A DNA stretch of 64,000 nt from Clostridia bacterium (GCA_017522345.1 JAFWZN010000030.1:1-64000), one strand, 5' to 3'. Positions 16,823 through 26,281 are shown, numbered from the stretch's first letter. The notes: generated by a model from the letters alone, not told the origin. Made by a program: numbers and translations.

Positions 16823-16858
16823 CAGAAAAACCACTGTTTTTTAACGGTGGTTTTTCTG
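16823..16858. terminator. Terminator of the sugar ABC operon
   Basis: A 14-base stem (CAGAAAAACCACTG with CGGTGGTTTTTCTG, one G-T pair) has A-rich and T-rich flanks and could work in both directions. Confidence 0.85.
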
Positions 16859-16982
16859 CTATTAAGAACGGTTTGCGCGGAATCAGAATTCAAAAAACAC
16901 AAAGCTCTCGTAGTAGAATGAATATGCTTGAATTGGCGAAAGAAAAATATACTGCATAACTAAAGAAGGGAGAGGCTTATTC

Positions 16983-18575
16983 ATGAAAAGGTTGTTTTGT
17001 TTTCTACTGGTTTTTGCAATGATTTTTGGCATTGCTGCGGCTGAGAATGCCGATGATGCGCAGACGCTTTTTACTAAAGGTTATCAATACTTAGCGGAAG
17101 GAGATTATGAAAAGGCGGTTTCGCTGTTCAGGCGCGCTGCGGAGCTTGGAAACACGGATGCGCAGTATTTGCTGGCGACATGCCTGATAAACGGACTCGG
17201 TACAGAGATGGACATTAATGAAGGCTTGCAATGGACGTTTCTTTCAGCTCAAAACGGAAACGTGCTTGCGCAATGTACGGTAGGCCAATTGTACATGTAT
17301 GGTCAGGTTGTTGACCAGGATTATGAAATGGCGCGATATTGGTTTTTACTTGCAGCCGAGCAGCAGACTTCCGGTTCGGAAACAGCGCAGGGATGGCTGG
17401 CGGATATCTATTATAACGGCCGTGGCGTCGAACGGAATTTAGAAGAAGCGTTCAAGTGGTATTCGTTGGCTGCGGAAGGCGGAGACGCGTATGCGCAGCG
17501 CATGATGGGCTTCTACTATACCGATTATCCGGAGCATAAAGATTTGCACAAGGCGTTTTATTGGTTTTCTGAAGCTGCGCAGCAAGGCGATTATTATTCG
17601 CAATACATGCTTGCATGCTGCTATTTAGACGGAAGCGGTACGGAAATAAACTATGAGGAAGCGGTTCGGCTGTTTGCGCTTGTTGCTGAGCAAGGCGATT
17701 TCCAGGCGGATGCGCAGTATAAACTCGGCAAATGCTATCTGGAAGGATGGGGCGTAGAGCAGGACGAAGAGAAAGCTGTGGAATACTTTTTGCTTGCCGC
17801 AGAGCAAGAACAGCCTGAAGCGGAGTATGAGCTGTATTTATGCTATCTGTATGGCCGCGGCGTCGAATCCGATCCGGAGCAGGCGTATATTTGGATGATG
17901 TACCATTTGGAGCATACTACGGATGAGGAAGAGGATGCGGAGAGTTCTTATCTGTCATCAGAGGGTGAAATGACGCTTGTTCTGTCCGACGATTCAGAGA
18001 ATGCAGAAACGCTGTACGCACAGGGAATGCTGCATTATAATGGTGCTGAAGTGACACAAGACCTTGAAAAAGCAGTTTCTTGCTTTACGCAAGCCGCGCA
18101 GCAGGGTCACGCGGAGGCGCAATGCCAGCTGGGCATTTGCTATATGTTGGGCGAGGGAATTGAAGCGGACGAAGAAATGGCCGCATACTGGCTTACGATG
18201 TCCGCCCTGCAGGGCAACAGCGAGGCGCAGTATCAGCTGGGCAACTGCTGTATGTTAGGAACCGGCGTGCCCACTGACGAAAATGAAGCGGTAAAATGGT
18301 ATATTAAGGCGGCCGAGCAGGGTCATGCTTATGCACAATATAATCTGGCGATTCACTATATTTATGGTGAAGAGGCGGATTATGACACAGGCATAAAATG
18401 GTGCGTGGCTTCTGCAGAGCAAAACAATTTCTACGCGCAGTATTTGCTTGGCATTTGCTATTTTCAAGGAATCGGCGTTGAAGAAAATTTCGAGGAAGGC
18501 ATAAATTGGCTGAGAAGAGCTGCGGAACTGGGCTATGAAGACGCGCAGGATTTGCTCAGCATGTTCGGGGACTAA
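16983..18575 (+). CDS. Secreted Sel1-like repeat protein (module 1)
   Basis: The 530-residue protein has a signal peptide (cleavage near residue 20, AAA-EN). It contains about 13 Sel1-like repeats of about 36 residues, each with an AQY/LG...Y..G.GV..D...A..W...AAEQG pattern, which form paired helices used for protein-protein contacts. Eight repeats precede and five follow an acidic linker of about 30 residues (near 315-345, TTDEEEDAESS). AGGGAGAGG supports the start. It is followed by a C11 protease gene; the same gene pair recurs at 40845-46078. Confidence 0.92.
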   Translation: MKRLFCFLLVFAMIFGIAAAENADDAQTLFTKGYQYLAEGDYEKAVSLFRRAAELGNTDAQYLLATCLINGLGTEMDINEGLQWTFLSAQNGNVLAQCTVGQLYMYGQVVDQDYEMARYWFLLAAEQQTSGSETAQGWLADIYYNGRGVERNLEEAFKWYSLAAEGGDAYAQRMMGFYYTDYPEHKDLHKAFYWFSEAAQQGDYYSQYMLACCYLDGSGTEINYEEAVRLFALVAEQGDFQADAQYKLGKCYLEGWGVEQDEEKAVEYFLLAAEQEQPEAEYELYLCYLYGRGVESDPEQAYIWMMYHLEHTTDEEEDAESSYLSSEGEMTLVLSDDSENAETLYAQGMLHYNGAEVTQDLEKAVSCFTQAAQQGHAEAQCQLGICYMLGEGIEADEEMAAYWLTMSALQGNSEAQYQLGNCCMLGTGVPTDENEAVKWYIKAAEQGHAYAQYNLAIHYIYGEEADYDTGIKWCVASAEQNNFYAQYLLGICYFQGIGVEENFEEGINWLRRAAELGYEDAQDLLSMFGD

Positions 18576-18654
18576 TCTTTTTTCGTTTCTTTAGCGGTGT
18601 GGAGTGGATACCGCTCAGATATCTTCTAAACATGAAACCGAAAGATGGGAAAAA

Positions 18655-21120
18655 ATGAAAAGATTTTTCTGCGCCTTGTTTATTGCGCTTATTCTTCTTT
18701 CCGCGTGTGTGCTTTTCGCGTTTGCCGAGGAGCCTGTAACCACGACTGTGATGGTATATATGTGCGGAAGCAATCTGGAAAGCCGGGAAGGACTGGCGAC
18801 AAAAGATGTGTTTGAGATGATAGAATCGGGCTACGATACCGACTACACCGATGTATATCTGATGACCGGCGGCACAACAGCCTGGAGCATGTCGTCAATT
18901 GACGCCAAGTCCACCAGCATCTATCACATGAAAGGGAGCGGTATTAAGAATATATGGAAGGATGAAATGATGAACATGGGAAGCGGTGAAACGCTTCGCA
19001 TGTTTCTTCAAACGGTATTTGAGCAAACGGACACGGATCAGTATATTTTGATTCTCTGGGATCACGGCGGCGGGCCTTTGAGCGGCGTTTGTCTGGATGA
19101 AAACTTTGACAACGATTATCTGTCTCTCTTTGAACTGCAGGAAGGTCTTTCCCAGAGCCCTTTTGCAGATCGAAAGCTGGATATTATCGGCTTTGACGCT
19201 TGTCTTATGAGCTCTGTTGAAACTGCATGGCTGGTTTCACCCTATGCAAAATACATGGTAGCTTCAGCGGAGCGAGAGCCCGGAAGCGGCTGGAATTATT
19301 CCTTCCTTGCGGGAATTGAATCGGATAAATCGTTGATTGATACGGGGAGAAGAATTATCGACGCCTATATTGGCAGCTTTCCTGCGGATTACGGAAGCCC
19401 GCTGACCCTCGCCATGACGGATCTTAGCGTGATAGAAGAAGTCATTTCGGAAATGAGCGTGTATTTTACAAGGATAAACAGCATTCTGAACGATAATTTG
19501 TTTCAGGATATCGCCGCTCTTCGTTACGGAGCACAAGGCTATGGCCGCGATTTTCGCGCCGTAGAATCCACAGATTACGATTTGGTAGACGTCGTCAGCT
19601 TTCTCAAGGCGTGCGAGAAGCATGATCTTCCCGTTGAAGATTCGCTGATGGATGCGATCAATAAAGCCGTGGTGGCAATTGGCAGCAATCTTGCGGATTC
19701 TGTTGGCTTGTCGGTGTATTTTCCCTATCACAATCAAAAAGAATACGCTTTGCTCGGAGAGAATTTTCTAAGCGATACACAGTTTTGCCCGGGATATGTG
19801 AAGTTTATCGATCATTTCCAGGCGTATCTGCATGGGGAAAAGATAATTGAATGGACGGGTCTTACGCCTGACATTGAACGGAGAGGCGAAGGGTTTGAAA
19901 TTTCTCTTGCGCTTACGGAAAGCCAAAGAGAGGATATGGTTTCCGCACGTTTGGTTTTGCTGGATTCGATGATTCCTGCTGAAAGTGTGAATTGCAGCTA
20001 TAAAAAGGTATTCTCGGTTTCAGATATAGCGGATCGCGCCGACGGCATCAGCGCGGAATATCATGATGAGAACCTCGTCTTTAGCTATACCGAAAAAAGC
20101 GGAGCGAAAAACGATATCGGGCCGATTGAATTTATTGTCAACGACGACGGCGAATATCAATTGGATGTGCTGGCGTCCAATCTCACGGAGATTGGAGAAG
20201 CTTCCTATGATGATCCCGGTCTTAGCCGCATGATGCGCCTGATTCTTTCGCCGCCTGATGAAACCGGGGAATGCGTCATTCGGTCTGTGCTGGTTTACGA
20301 CAGCGCTCTCAACCGCTTTACCAACCGTACTGGCGACACGATTGAAAACTATAAATTTCTTCACTTTTTGAGTTATCAGCGTTTTTTGACCAAAGAAGAC
20401 GGTATGATTCTCCCTTATGAGGCGTGGGGAATTTATGGAAACGACGCGGATGGAATTTCCCGGCCGATCATTGCGATAGCGGACGCGCACATTGCTTCTG
20501 CGCTCGATTGGCGTTTCTGTGTCAAAACGCAATATGGTATGCGGTATGCTGCGTTTGAAATTACGGATAGCCGCAACAACACCTTTCTGACGGAACCTGT
20601 ATTGATAAGGCCGCTGACGGAAAGCACGCTTTATCATCAGAGAGCCAGCGTGAAAGGCATGCCGATTGAGTTTGAATTCCGCGCGGTTGCCGAATCGCCG
20701 TCCTCGGTGATTGTTTGGATGAATCTGACCAATTTGTCAGAGAAGGATACTCTCGTATTTAAGGTCAGAGACGTTCGGATAAACGGACAATTGATGGATT
20801 CGCATTATTCTCAAAATGTAGATTGGAACATGCGTATTGATTCCGGCGACGGCGGATATACACAGAGCGGAAGTCAAACGATCCTTTATGAAAGTGGAGG
20901 CAGGTTCTGGACTGTTGCTGCGCCGAAAGAAAAGGCAACTTTGTATATTGCAGTGCATTTTCGGACAATGATTGATATACTCCGCACAGGCCGAATGAGC
21001 GCTGTCAGCTTCAGTATTGATATCATTAATGATAAAACGGACAAATATCTGGGAGCGCTTGAGAATATTACGCTGAAGCCGGAGATATTTTTTCCCGACC
21101 TTTATGAGAATTATCGGTAA
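18655..21120 (+). CDS. Clostripain-like (C11) cysteine protease, exported (module 1)
   Basis: This is an 821-residue caspase-fold protease. His137 in ILWDHGGG and Cys183 in GFDACLMSS form the C11 dyad, which cleaves after basic residues in clostripain. The N-terminal signal could be a lipoprotein type (LSAC, Cys18) or be cleaved after AFA (residue 24). About 400 residues after the protease domain form an unnamed region shared with the paralogue at 40845-43232. An in-frame GTG at 18604 would add 17 residues, but ATG 18655 begins the signal peptide; its ribosome site (GATGGGA) is weak, which suggests coupling to the Sel1 gene 79 bases upstream. Confidence 0.88.
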   Translation: MKRFFCALFIALILLSACVLFAFAEEPVTTTVMVYMCGSNLESREGLATKDVFEMIESGYDTDYTDVYLMTGGTTAWSMSSIDAKSTSIYHMKGSGIKNIWKDEMMNMGSGETLRMFLQTVFEQTDTDQYILILWDHGGGPLSGVCLDENFDNDYLSLFELQEGLSQSPFADRKLDIIGFDACLMSSVETAWLVSPYAKYMVASAEREPGSGWNYSFLAGIESDKSLIDTGRRIIDAYIGSFPADYGSPLTLAMTDLSVIEEVISEMSVYFTRINSILNDNLFQDIAALRYGAQGYGRDFRAVESTDYDLVDVVSFLKACEKHDLPVEDSLMDAINKAVVAIGSNLADSVGLSVYFPYHNQKEYALLGENFLSDTQFCPGYVKFIDHFQAYLHGEKIIEWTGLTPDIERRGEGFEISLALTESQREDMVSARLVLLDSMIPAESVNCSYKKVFSVSDIADRADGISAEYHDENLVFSYTEKSGAKNDIGPIEFIVNDDGEYQLDVLASNLTEIGEASYDDPGLSRMMRLILSPPDETGECVIRSVLVYDSALNRFTNRTGDTIENYKFLHFLSYQRFLTKEDGMILPYEAWGIYGNDADGISRPIIAIADAHIASALDWRFCVKTQYGMRYAAFEITDSRNNTFLTEPVLIRPLTESTLYHQRASVKGMPIEFEFRAVAESPSSVIVWMNLTNLSEKDTLVFKVRDVRINGQLMDSHYSQNVDWNMRIDSGDGGYTQSGSQTILYESGGRFWTVAAPKEKATLYIAVHFRTMIDILRTGRMSAVSFSIDIINDKTDKYLGALENITLKPEIFFPDLYENYR

Positions 21121-21210
21121 TAAAGGCGTCTGACAGGAAAGCTCAATCAAAGTGCATTCTCTCTTCAAAGAATCCCGCAATCAGGAAAATTAGAATTTCC
21201 TGCGCTGTAT

Positions 21211-21251
21211 AAAAGGAATCTCTTTCCGAAAAAAGGTAAGGATTCCTTTTT
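21211..21251 (+). terminator. Terminator of Sel1-C11 module 1
   Basis: AAAAGGAATC at 21211-21220 pairs with GATTCCTTTT at 21241-21250 across a 20-base loop, then T. It lies 90 bases past the protease stop. Confidence 0.75.
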
Positions 21252-21353
21252 ACAAAGGCGGGGGCATTGCTTACAGCATGCGTTTAAGCGATAAATTTGT
21301 TCGTAATGGTTGACAATCTTTAATCGAAAGCATCTTTTTTTACATATCCTTGC

Positions 21354-21382
21354 TTGCGGTTAAGCGAAGAAAAATATATAAT
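21354..21382 (+). promoter_or_regulatory. Promoter of the pyrimidine operon
   Basis: TTGCGG at 21354-21359, a 17-base spacer and a perfect TATAAT at 21377-21382 set a start near 21389. That gives a leader of about 155 bases with two terminator hairpins and a short ORF before pyrC. The stretch 21252-21353 shows nothing else; a TTGACA at 21310 lacks a matching -10 box. Confidence 0.7.
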
Positions 21383-21446
21383 CTTTCCAACAACTTTTAA
21401 GCGCGGTGCTGAGACGCCGGCAAGGTTTTCATAGAGACAATCACAG

Positions 21447-21479
21447 AACTGGCGGGAGGAACTCCCATGCCGGTTTTTT
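21447..21479 (+). terminator. First attenuator terminator of the pyr operon
   Basis: AACTGGC plus GGGAG (21447-21458) pairs with CTCCC and GCCGGTT (21462-21475), with two bulged bases and a GAA loop, and runs into TTTTTT at 21474-21479. It lies in the transcribed leader, 66 bases before pyrC, so it must be regulated or leaky. Confidence 0.7.
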
Positions 21480-21492
21480 GTGAGGAAAAAAT

Positions 21493-21537
21493 ATGAAAAA
21501 TCGCCTTGCCGCAGATCATTCGGCAGGGCTTTTTTGA
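21493..21537 (+). CDS. Putative pyr leader peptide (14 codons) overlapping the second attenuator
   Basis: ATG 21493 with GAGG at 21482-21485 opens a frame, MKNRLAADHSAGLF, that ends in TGA at 21535-21537. The whole stem of the second terminator lies inside it, and the stop overlaps the pyrC ribosome site. This matches the logic of the E. coli pyrBI leader, in which a closely following ribosome prevents hairpin formation when UTP is low. The ORF, ribosome site and hairpin are seen; the mechanism is inferred. Confidence 0.55.
   Translation: MKNRLAADHSAGLF
21503..21535 (+). terminator. Second attenuator terminator of the pyr operon
   Basis: A 9-base stem (GCCTTGCCG with CGGCAGGGC, one G-T pair) around a 9-base loop is followed by TTTTTT at 21530-21535. 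It ends ten bases before the pyrC ATG. Confidence 0.85.
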
Positions 21538-21544
21538 GGGAGGA

Positions 21545-22813
21545 ATGGATTTGCGTACCGTATATACCGGCGGCCAGGTCTTTTTAAAAGGCTCTCTCCA
21601 ACAGTCGGATATCGCTGTTCAGAACGGAATTGTTGTTTCGATTGGCGAAGTATTTCCTTCGGAAGACGATACCGTTATCTCTCTTTCCGGCAAATACGTA
21701 TTCCCCGGTTTCGCGGATGTGCATGTGCATTTCCGCGAGCCGGGTTTTTCTTATAAGGAAACGATTGAAACGGGTTCGAAGGCTGCGGCAGCCGGCGGCT
21801 ATACGCTGGCAGGCACGATGCCGAATTTGAATCCCGCGCCGGATACAGTAGAAAACGTTCAAAAGCAGCTGGATCTGATTGAGAAAAACGCCGTGATCGA
21901 CGTCGTCCCCTACGGCACAATTTCGATGGAAAGAAAGGGAAAAGCCCTTTCGGACATGGAGAGAATCGCAGACAAGGTCATCGGGTTTTCGGACGACGGA
22001 TCGGGCGTTGATGATGAAAACGTCATAAAGGAAGCCATGAAAACGGCGAAAAAGCTTGGAAAGGTTATCGCCGCGCACAGCGAGGTGCTGTCCCTCGTAA
22101 ACGGCGGACACGCGCACGACGGCGAGTTTGCAAAGAAAAACGGCATCAAACCCATTTCAAGCGAAAGCGAATGGAAGATGGTTGAGCGCGACATCGAATT
22201 TGTGAAGGAAATCGGCTCGAAGCATCATGTGTGCCACATTTCAACCAAGGAAACGGTGGAGCTCATTCGAAATGCGAGGAAAAATGGCGTGGATATCACC
22301 TGCGAAACCGCTCCGCACTACCTCATTATGAACGATTCCATGCTTAAAAACGAGGGCAGATACAAGATGAATCCGCCCATCCGCGCAGAGGAAGACCGGC
22401 TTGCGCTTGTAAACGGCCTTCTGGACGGCACAATCGGCATGATCGCCACCGACCACGCGCCGCATGCCGCGCATGAAAAGTCGGGAACTTTCGAAGAAAG
22501 CGCCATGGGCGTCACCGGCCTTGAATGCGCGTTTTCAATGATGTATACGCACTTTGTTTTAAAGGGCGTTCTGCCCCTTGAAAAGCTTATTGACCTTATG
22601 GCCTATGCGCCCCGCGAACGGTTCGGATTTGAGAAAAATGAAATCGCGGAAGGCAAAAAAGCCGATTTTACCGTGTTCGACCCGGAAATGACATGGACGG
22701 TCGAAGGCGAAAAACAAATCTCCCTTGGAAAATACACCCCCTTTGAGGGATGGACGGCTCAAGGCAAAATCGTAAGAACCGTACTCGGCGATAAAGTTGT
22801 GTTTGAAATATAG
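21545..22813 (+). CDS. pyrC: Dihydroorotase
   Basis: Third step of UMP synthesis: cyclises carbamoyl-aspartate to dihydroorotate. The 422-residue amidohydrolase has the zinc ligands of DVHVHFREPG (His60, His62), later His residues in AAHSE and CHIST, TAPHYL, and the catalytic Asp in ATDHAPH. ATG 21545 follows GAGGGAGGA closely; TTG 21551 would give more normal spacing and cannot be excluded. It is first in the operon and overlapped at its ribosome site by the leader-peptide stop. Confidence 0.95.
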   Translation: MDLRTVYTGGQVFLKGSLQQSDIAVQNGIVVSIGEVFPSEDDTVISLSGKYVFPGFADVHVHFREPGFSYKETIETGSKAAAAGGYTLAGTMPNLNPAPDTVENVQKQLDLIEKNAVIDVVPYGTISMERKGKALSDMERIADKVIGFSDDGSGVDDENVIKEAMKTAKKLGKVIAAHSEVLSLVNGGHAHDGEFAKKNGIKPISSESEWKMVERDIEFVKEIGSKHHVCHISTKETVELIRNARKNGVDITCETAPHYLIMNDSMLKNEGRYKMNPPIRAEEDRLALVNGLLDGTIGMIATDHAPHAAHEKSGTFEESAMGVTGLECAFSMMYTHFVLKGVLPLEKLIDLMAYAPRERFGFEKNEIAEGKKADFTVFDPEMTWTVEGEKQISLGKYTPFEGWTAQGKIVRTVLGDKVVFEI

Positions 22814-22831
22814 AAGCGGAGGAAAAAGCAT

Positions 22832-25800
22832 ATGCCCAAGCGCACCGACCTTAATAAAATTATGATCATCGGCTCCGGCCCCATCGTTATCGGCCAGGCT
22901 GCGGAATTCGACTATGCAGGCACGCAGGCCTGCCTTGCGCTCAAGGAAGAGGGATACGAGGTCGTTTTAGTAAACTCCAACCCCGCAACCATCATGACCG
23001 ACACGACCATTGCGGATAAGGTCTATATGGAGCCGCTCACGCTTGAATACGTCGCGCGAATTCTCCGCTACGAGCGTCCCGACGCGATCATTCCCGGCAT
23101 CGGCGGCCAGACGGGATTGAACCTTGCCATGCAGCTGGAGAAAAAGGGCGTTCTTAAGGAGTGCAGAACCCAGCTGCTCGGCACCAAGAGCGAATCCATC
23201 GAGCGCGCCGAGGACAGAGAGATGTTCAAGGAGCTTTGTCAGGAAATCGGCGAGCCCGTCATTCCCTCCAAAATTGCCTACAGCGTAGAGGAAATCAAAC
23301 AGTCCGCGCTTGAAATCGGCTATCCTGTCGTTTTGCGCCCCGCCTTCACGCTGGGCGGCACGGGCGGCGGCTTTGTCTACACCGAAGCGGAAATGGAAGA
23401 AAAGGCTGAAAACGCCATCCGCATGAGCCCGGTTAATCAGGTGCTCGTTGAAAAGAGCGTCAAGGGCTATAAGGAAATCGAATTTGAGGTCATGCGCGAC
23501 GGCGCGGACCACGCCATTCCGATCTGCGGCATGGAAAACATCGACCCCGTCGGCGTTCATACGGGAGACAGCGTGGTCGTCGCGCCCATTATGAGCCTGA
23601 ATAAAGAAGACGAAACCATGCTCATGGAAAGCGCCCTTAAAATCATCCGCGCGCTCAAGATTGAAGGCGGCTGTAACGTTCAGTATGCCCTCAATCCCCA
23701 TACGTCCGAATACTACGTCATCGAAGTCAACCCGCGCGTTTCCCGTTCTTCCGCGCTGGCGTCGAAGGCTTCCGGTTATCCCATCGCCCGCGTGACCGCG
23801 AAAATCGCCGTGGGCATGAATTTGAATGAAATCCCGATTGCCAACACCACGGCGGATTTCGTTCCGCGCCTCGATTACGTTGTCGCCAAGTACCCGCGCT
23901 TCCCGTTTGACAAGTTTGCCGACGCGGAAAACCGCTTAGGAACCCAGATGAAGGCCACCGGCGAAGTCATGGCCATCGGTTCCACCATCAGCGAGTGTCT
24001 GTTAAAGGCTGTTCGCTCCCTTGAAACCGGCGTTTGCCACCTGCATCTTAAAAAATTCGATGCCATGACGGTATCCGAAATCGAAGAGTACTTAAAAGAG
24101 TTCAGAGACGACACCCTCTTTGCCGTCGCCGAGCTTTTCAGACGCGGTGTTTCCGTGGAAAAGGCGCACGCGATCACCATGATCACGCCCCTGTTCCTTG
24201 AAACCATCGAAACCGCCGTCAAATACGAAAAGACCCTTATTGAAAACCCCATGAACGCGGACGTTCTTTTAGAGGCGAAAAAATTGGGCTTCGGCGACCA
24301 GTTCATCGCGCGCCTGTGGAATACGGACGAGCTCTCCGTATGGAAAGCGCGCAAGGAAAACGCCATTAAGCCCGTATACAAGATGGTTGACACCTGCCAC
24401 ACCGGCGCGTATATTCCGTATTTCTACTCCACCTATATGGGTGAAAATGAAGCCTTCGCAGACGATCGCGAAAAGGTTGTCGTTCTGGGCGCAGGCCCCA
24501 TCCGCATCGGTCAGGGCGTAGAGTTCGACTATTCCTCCGTTCATGCGGTTACGACCATCCGCGAATCCGGCCGCGAAGCCATCATCATCAACAACAACCC
24601 CGAAACCGTTTCCACTGACTACACCACCGCCGACAAGCTCTACTTTGAGCCGCTCACGCCCGAAGACGTCATGAACGCCTTGGAGCATGAGAATGTAATG
24701 GACGTTATCGCGTCCTTGGGCGGTCAGACGGCCATCAACCTTGCAGAGCCTCTTCTGCGCCGCGGCGTAAACATCATCGGCACCGACGTGAACGCCATCG
24801 AACGCGCCGAGAACAGAGATTCCTTCGAAAAAATCCTGAAATCCTTAAATATTCCCCAGCCCGAAGGCCGCGCCGTCACCAATATTGAAGACGGCGTGAA
24901 GACCGCCGCCGAAATCGGATATCCGGTTCTCGTGCGCCCGAGCTTCGTTCTGGGCGGACGCGCCATGCAGATCGTCGCGGATGAGGAGCAGCTGAGACAT
25001 TACCTCAAAACCGCCGTAGAAATCGACCAAGACAAGCCGGTTCTGGTTGACCACTACATTCTGGGCAAGGAGCTTGAAGTGGACGCCATCTGCGACGGAC
25101 GCGACGTGTTCGTAGCCGGCATCATGGAGCTGGTCGAGCGCACCGGCATTCACTCCGGCGACTCCATCAGCGTTTACCCCTCCTTCAGCGTGTCTTCCGC
25201 CGTCAAGGGCAAGATTTTAGAATACGCCAAGAAGCTCGGAACGGGCCTTGGTATCGTGGGCCTTTACAACATCCAGTTCATCGTGGACAAATACGACCGC
25301 GTATACATCATCGAAGTCAATCCCCGCTCCTCCCGCACCGTGCCCTTCCTCTCGAAGGCCACCGGCTACCCCCTTGCCGACATTGCCACCCGCGCGATTT
25401 TGGGCGTAACCTTAAAAGAGCAGGGCATTTTTGACCTGTATCCCGAAGAGAAAAAGCGCTGGTACGTCAAGGCGCCCGTATTCTCCTTTAATAAGCTGCG
25501 CGGCATGGACGCGTACCTCTCGCCTGAAATGAAGTCCACCGGCGAAGCCATCGGTTACGACGACAAGCTGAACCGCGCGTTGTTCAAAGCCCTTCAGGCC
25601 AGCGGCATGACGCTTCAGAACTACGGAACGGTTTTGGCCACCATCGCGGACAAGGATAAACCCGAGGCTCTCGACCTTATCAAGCGCTTCTACAAATTGG
25701 GCTTTAACATCGAAGCGACGCAGGGAACGGCCGCCTACCTGAAAGAGCACGGCATCCGCACCCGCGTGCTGGAAAAGATTTCCTCCGGCTCCGACGATAT

Positions 25801-26005
25801 CCCCAAGGCCATGCGCCAGGGTCACATCGCCTACGTCATCAACACGAGAAATGTCGGCCACGGCCACACGCTTGCCGACGGCAGCGAAATCAGAAAGCTC
25901 GCCATTGAAAACAGCGTGACCATTTTTACCTCTCTTGATACCGTGCGCGTGCTTCTGGATGTACTGGAAGAAACCACGATCAGCATTTCCACGATTGATC
26001 AGTAG
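22832..26005 (+). CDS. carB: Carbamoyl-phosphate synthase, large subunit
   Basis: First step of the pathway: makes carbamoyl phosphate from bicarbonate, ammonia and two ATP. The 1057-residue protein has two ATP-grasp halves, each opening with a nucleotide loop (IIGSGPIVIGQAAEFDYAG near 11 and VLGAGPIRIGQGVEFDYSS near 549), an oligomerisation region between them, and a C-terminal MGS-like regulatory domain from about residue 930. AGCGGAGGAAAAAGC supports the start. The glutaminase subunit carA is not in this operon or window. A palindromic repeat separates carB from pyrK. Confidence 0.97.
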   Translation: MPKRTDLNKIMIIGSGPIVIGQAAEFDYAGTQACLALKEEGYEVVLVNSNPATIMTDTTIADKVYMEPLTLEYVARILRYERPDAIIPGIGGQTGLNLAMQLEKKGVLKECRTQLLGTKSESIERAEDREMFKELCQEIGEPVIPSKIAYSVEEIKQSALEIGYPVVLRPAFTLGGTGGGFVYTEAEMEEKAENAIRMSPVNQVLVEKSVKGYKEIEFEVMRDGADHAIPICGMENIDPVGVHTGDSVVVAPIMSLNKEDETMLMESALKIIRALKIEGGCNVQYALNPHTSEYYVIEVNPRVSRSSALASKASGYPIARVTAKIAVGMNLNEIPIANTTADFVPRLDYVVAKYPRFPFDKFADAENRLGTQMKATGEVMAIGSTISECLLKAVRSLETGVCHLHLKKFDAMTVSEIEEYLKEFRDDTLFAVAELFRRGVSVEKAHAITMITPLFLETIETAVKYEKTLIENPMNADVLLEAKKLGFGDQFIARLWNTDELSVWKARKENAIKPVYKMVDTCHTGAYIPYFYSTYMGENEAFADDREKVVVLGAGPIRIGQGVEFDYSSVHAVTTIRESGREAIIINNNPETVSTDYTTADKLYFEPLTPEDVMNALEHENVMDVIASLGGQTAINLAEPLLRRGVNIIGTDVNAIERAENRDSFEKILKSLNIPQPEGRAVTNIEDGVKTAAEIGYPVLVRPSFVLGGRAMQIVADEEQLRHYLKTAVEIDQDKPVLVDHYILGKELEVDAICDGRDVFVAGIMELVERTGIHSGDSISVYPSFSVSSAVKGKILEYAKKLGTGLGIVGLYNIQFIVDKYDRVYIIEVNPRSSRTVPFLSKATGYPLADIATRAILGVTLKEQGIFDLYPEEKKRWYVKAPVFSFNKLRGMDAYLSPEMKSTGEAIGYDDKLNRALFKALQASGMTLQNYGTVLATIADKDKPEALDLIKRFYKLGFNIEATQGTAAYLKEHGIRTRVLEKISSGSDDIPKAMRQGHIAYVINTRNVGHGHTLADGSEIRKLAIENSVTIFTSLDTVRVLLDVLEETTISISTIDQ

Positions 26006-26014
26006 AAACGTACA

Positions 26015-26170
26015 GCCAAAAGGCTTCCCCTCGAGGGGAAGCTGTCGCTGAAAGCGACTGATGAGGTGTCTTCTCGCAGGGAATATGATCGCTGTTTAAC
26101 CAAGATCAAACTCCATCTCCACCTCATCCGTCTCGGCTGCGCCGAGCCACCTTCCCCTCGAGGGGAAGGC
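26015..26170. repeat. Palindromic intergenic repeat element, copy 1 (copy 2 at 59129-59283)
   Basis: The left end is a small palindrome (GGCTTCCCCTCGAGGGGAAGC), a stem-loop GTCGCTGAAAGCGAC, then TGATGAGGTG. The right end mirrors it with CACCTCATCCG, CTCGGCTGCGCCGAG and CCTTCCCCTCGAGGGGAAGG. The ends match copy 2 closely while the centre differs. Such palindromic elements look like MITEs. This copy lies inside the pyr operon between carB and pyrK, so it is transcribed. Confidence 0.85.
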
Positions 26171-26281
26171 GAAAGCGGCGGAGCTTAAAGCAGCAATGGT
26201 TAAAAACGCACAATTCCGCAGCAGGGGACGGGTTTGACGTCCCGCACATTCCATTTTCACCAACCCACACAGGAGAAACAC

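Noticed and set aside
21414..21427. PyrR-binding-loop-like sequence ACGCCGGCAAGGTT in the pyr leader
   Set aside because: Three mismatches to the usual loop and no good flanking stem; too weak to claim PyrR control.
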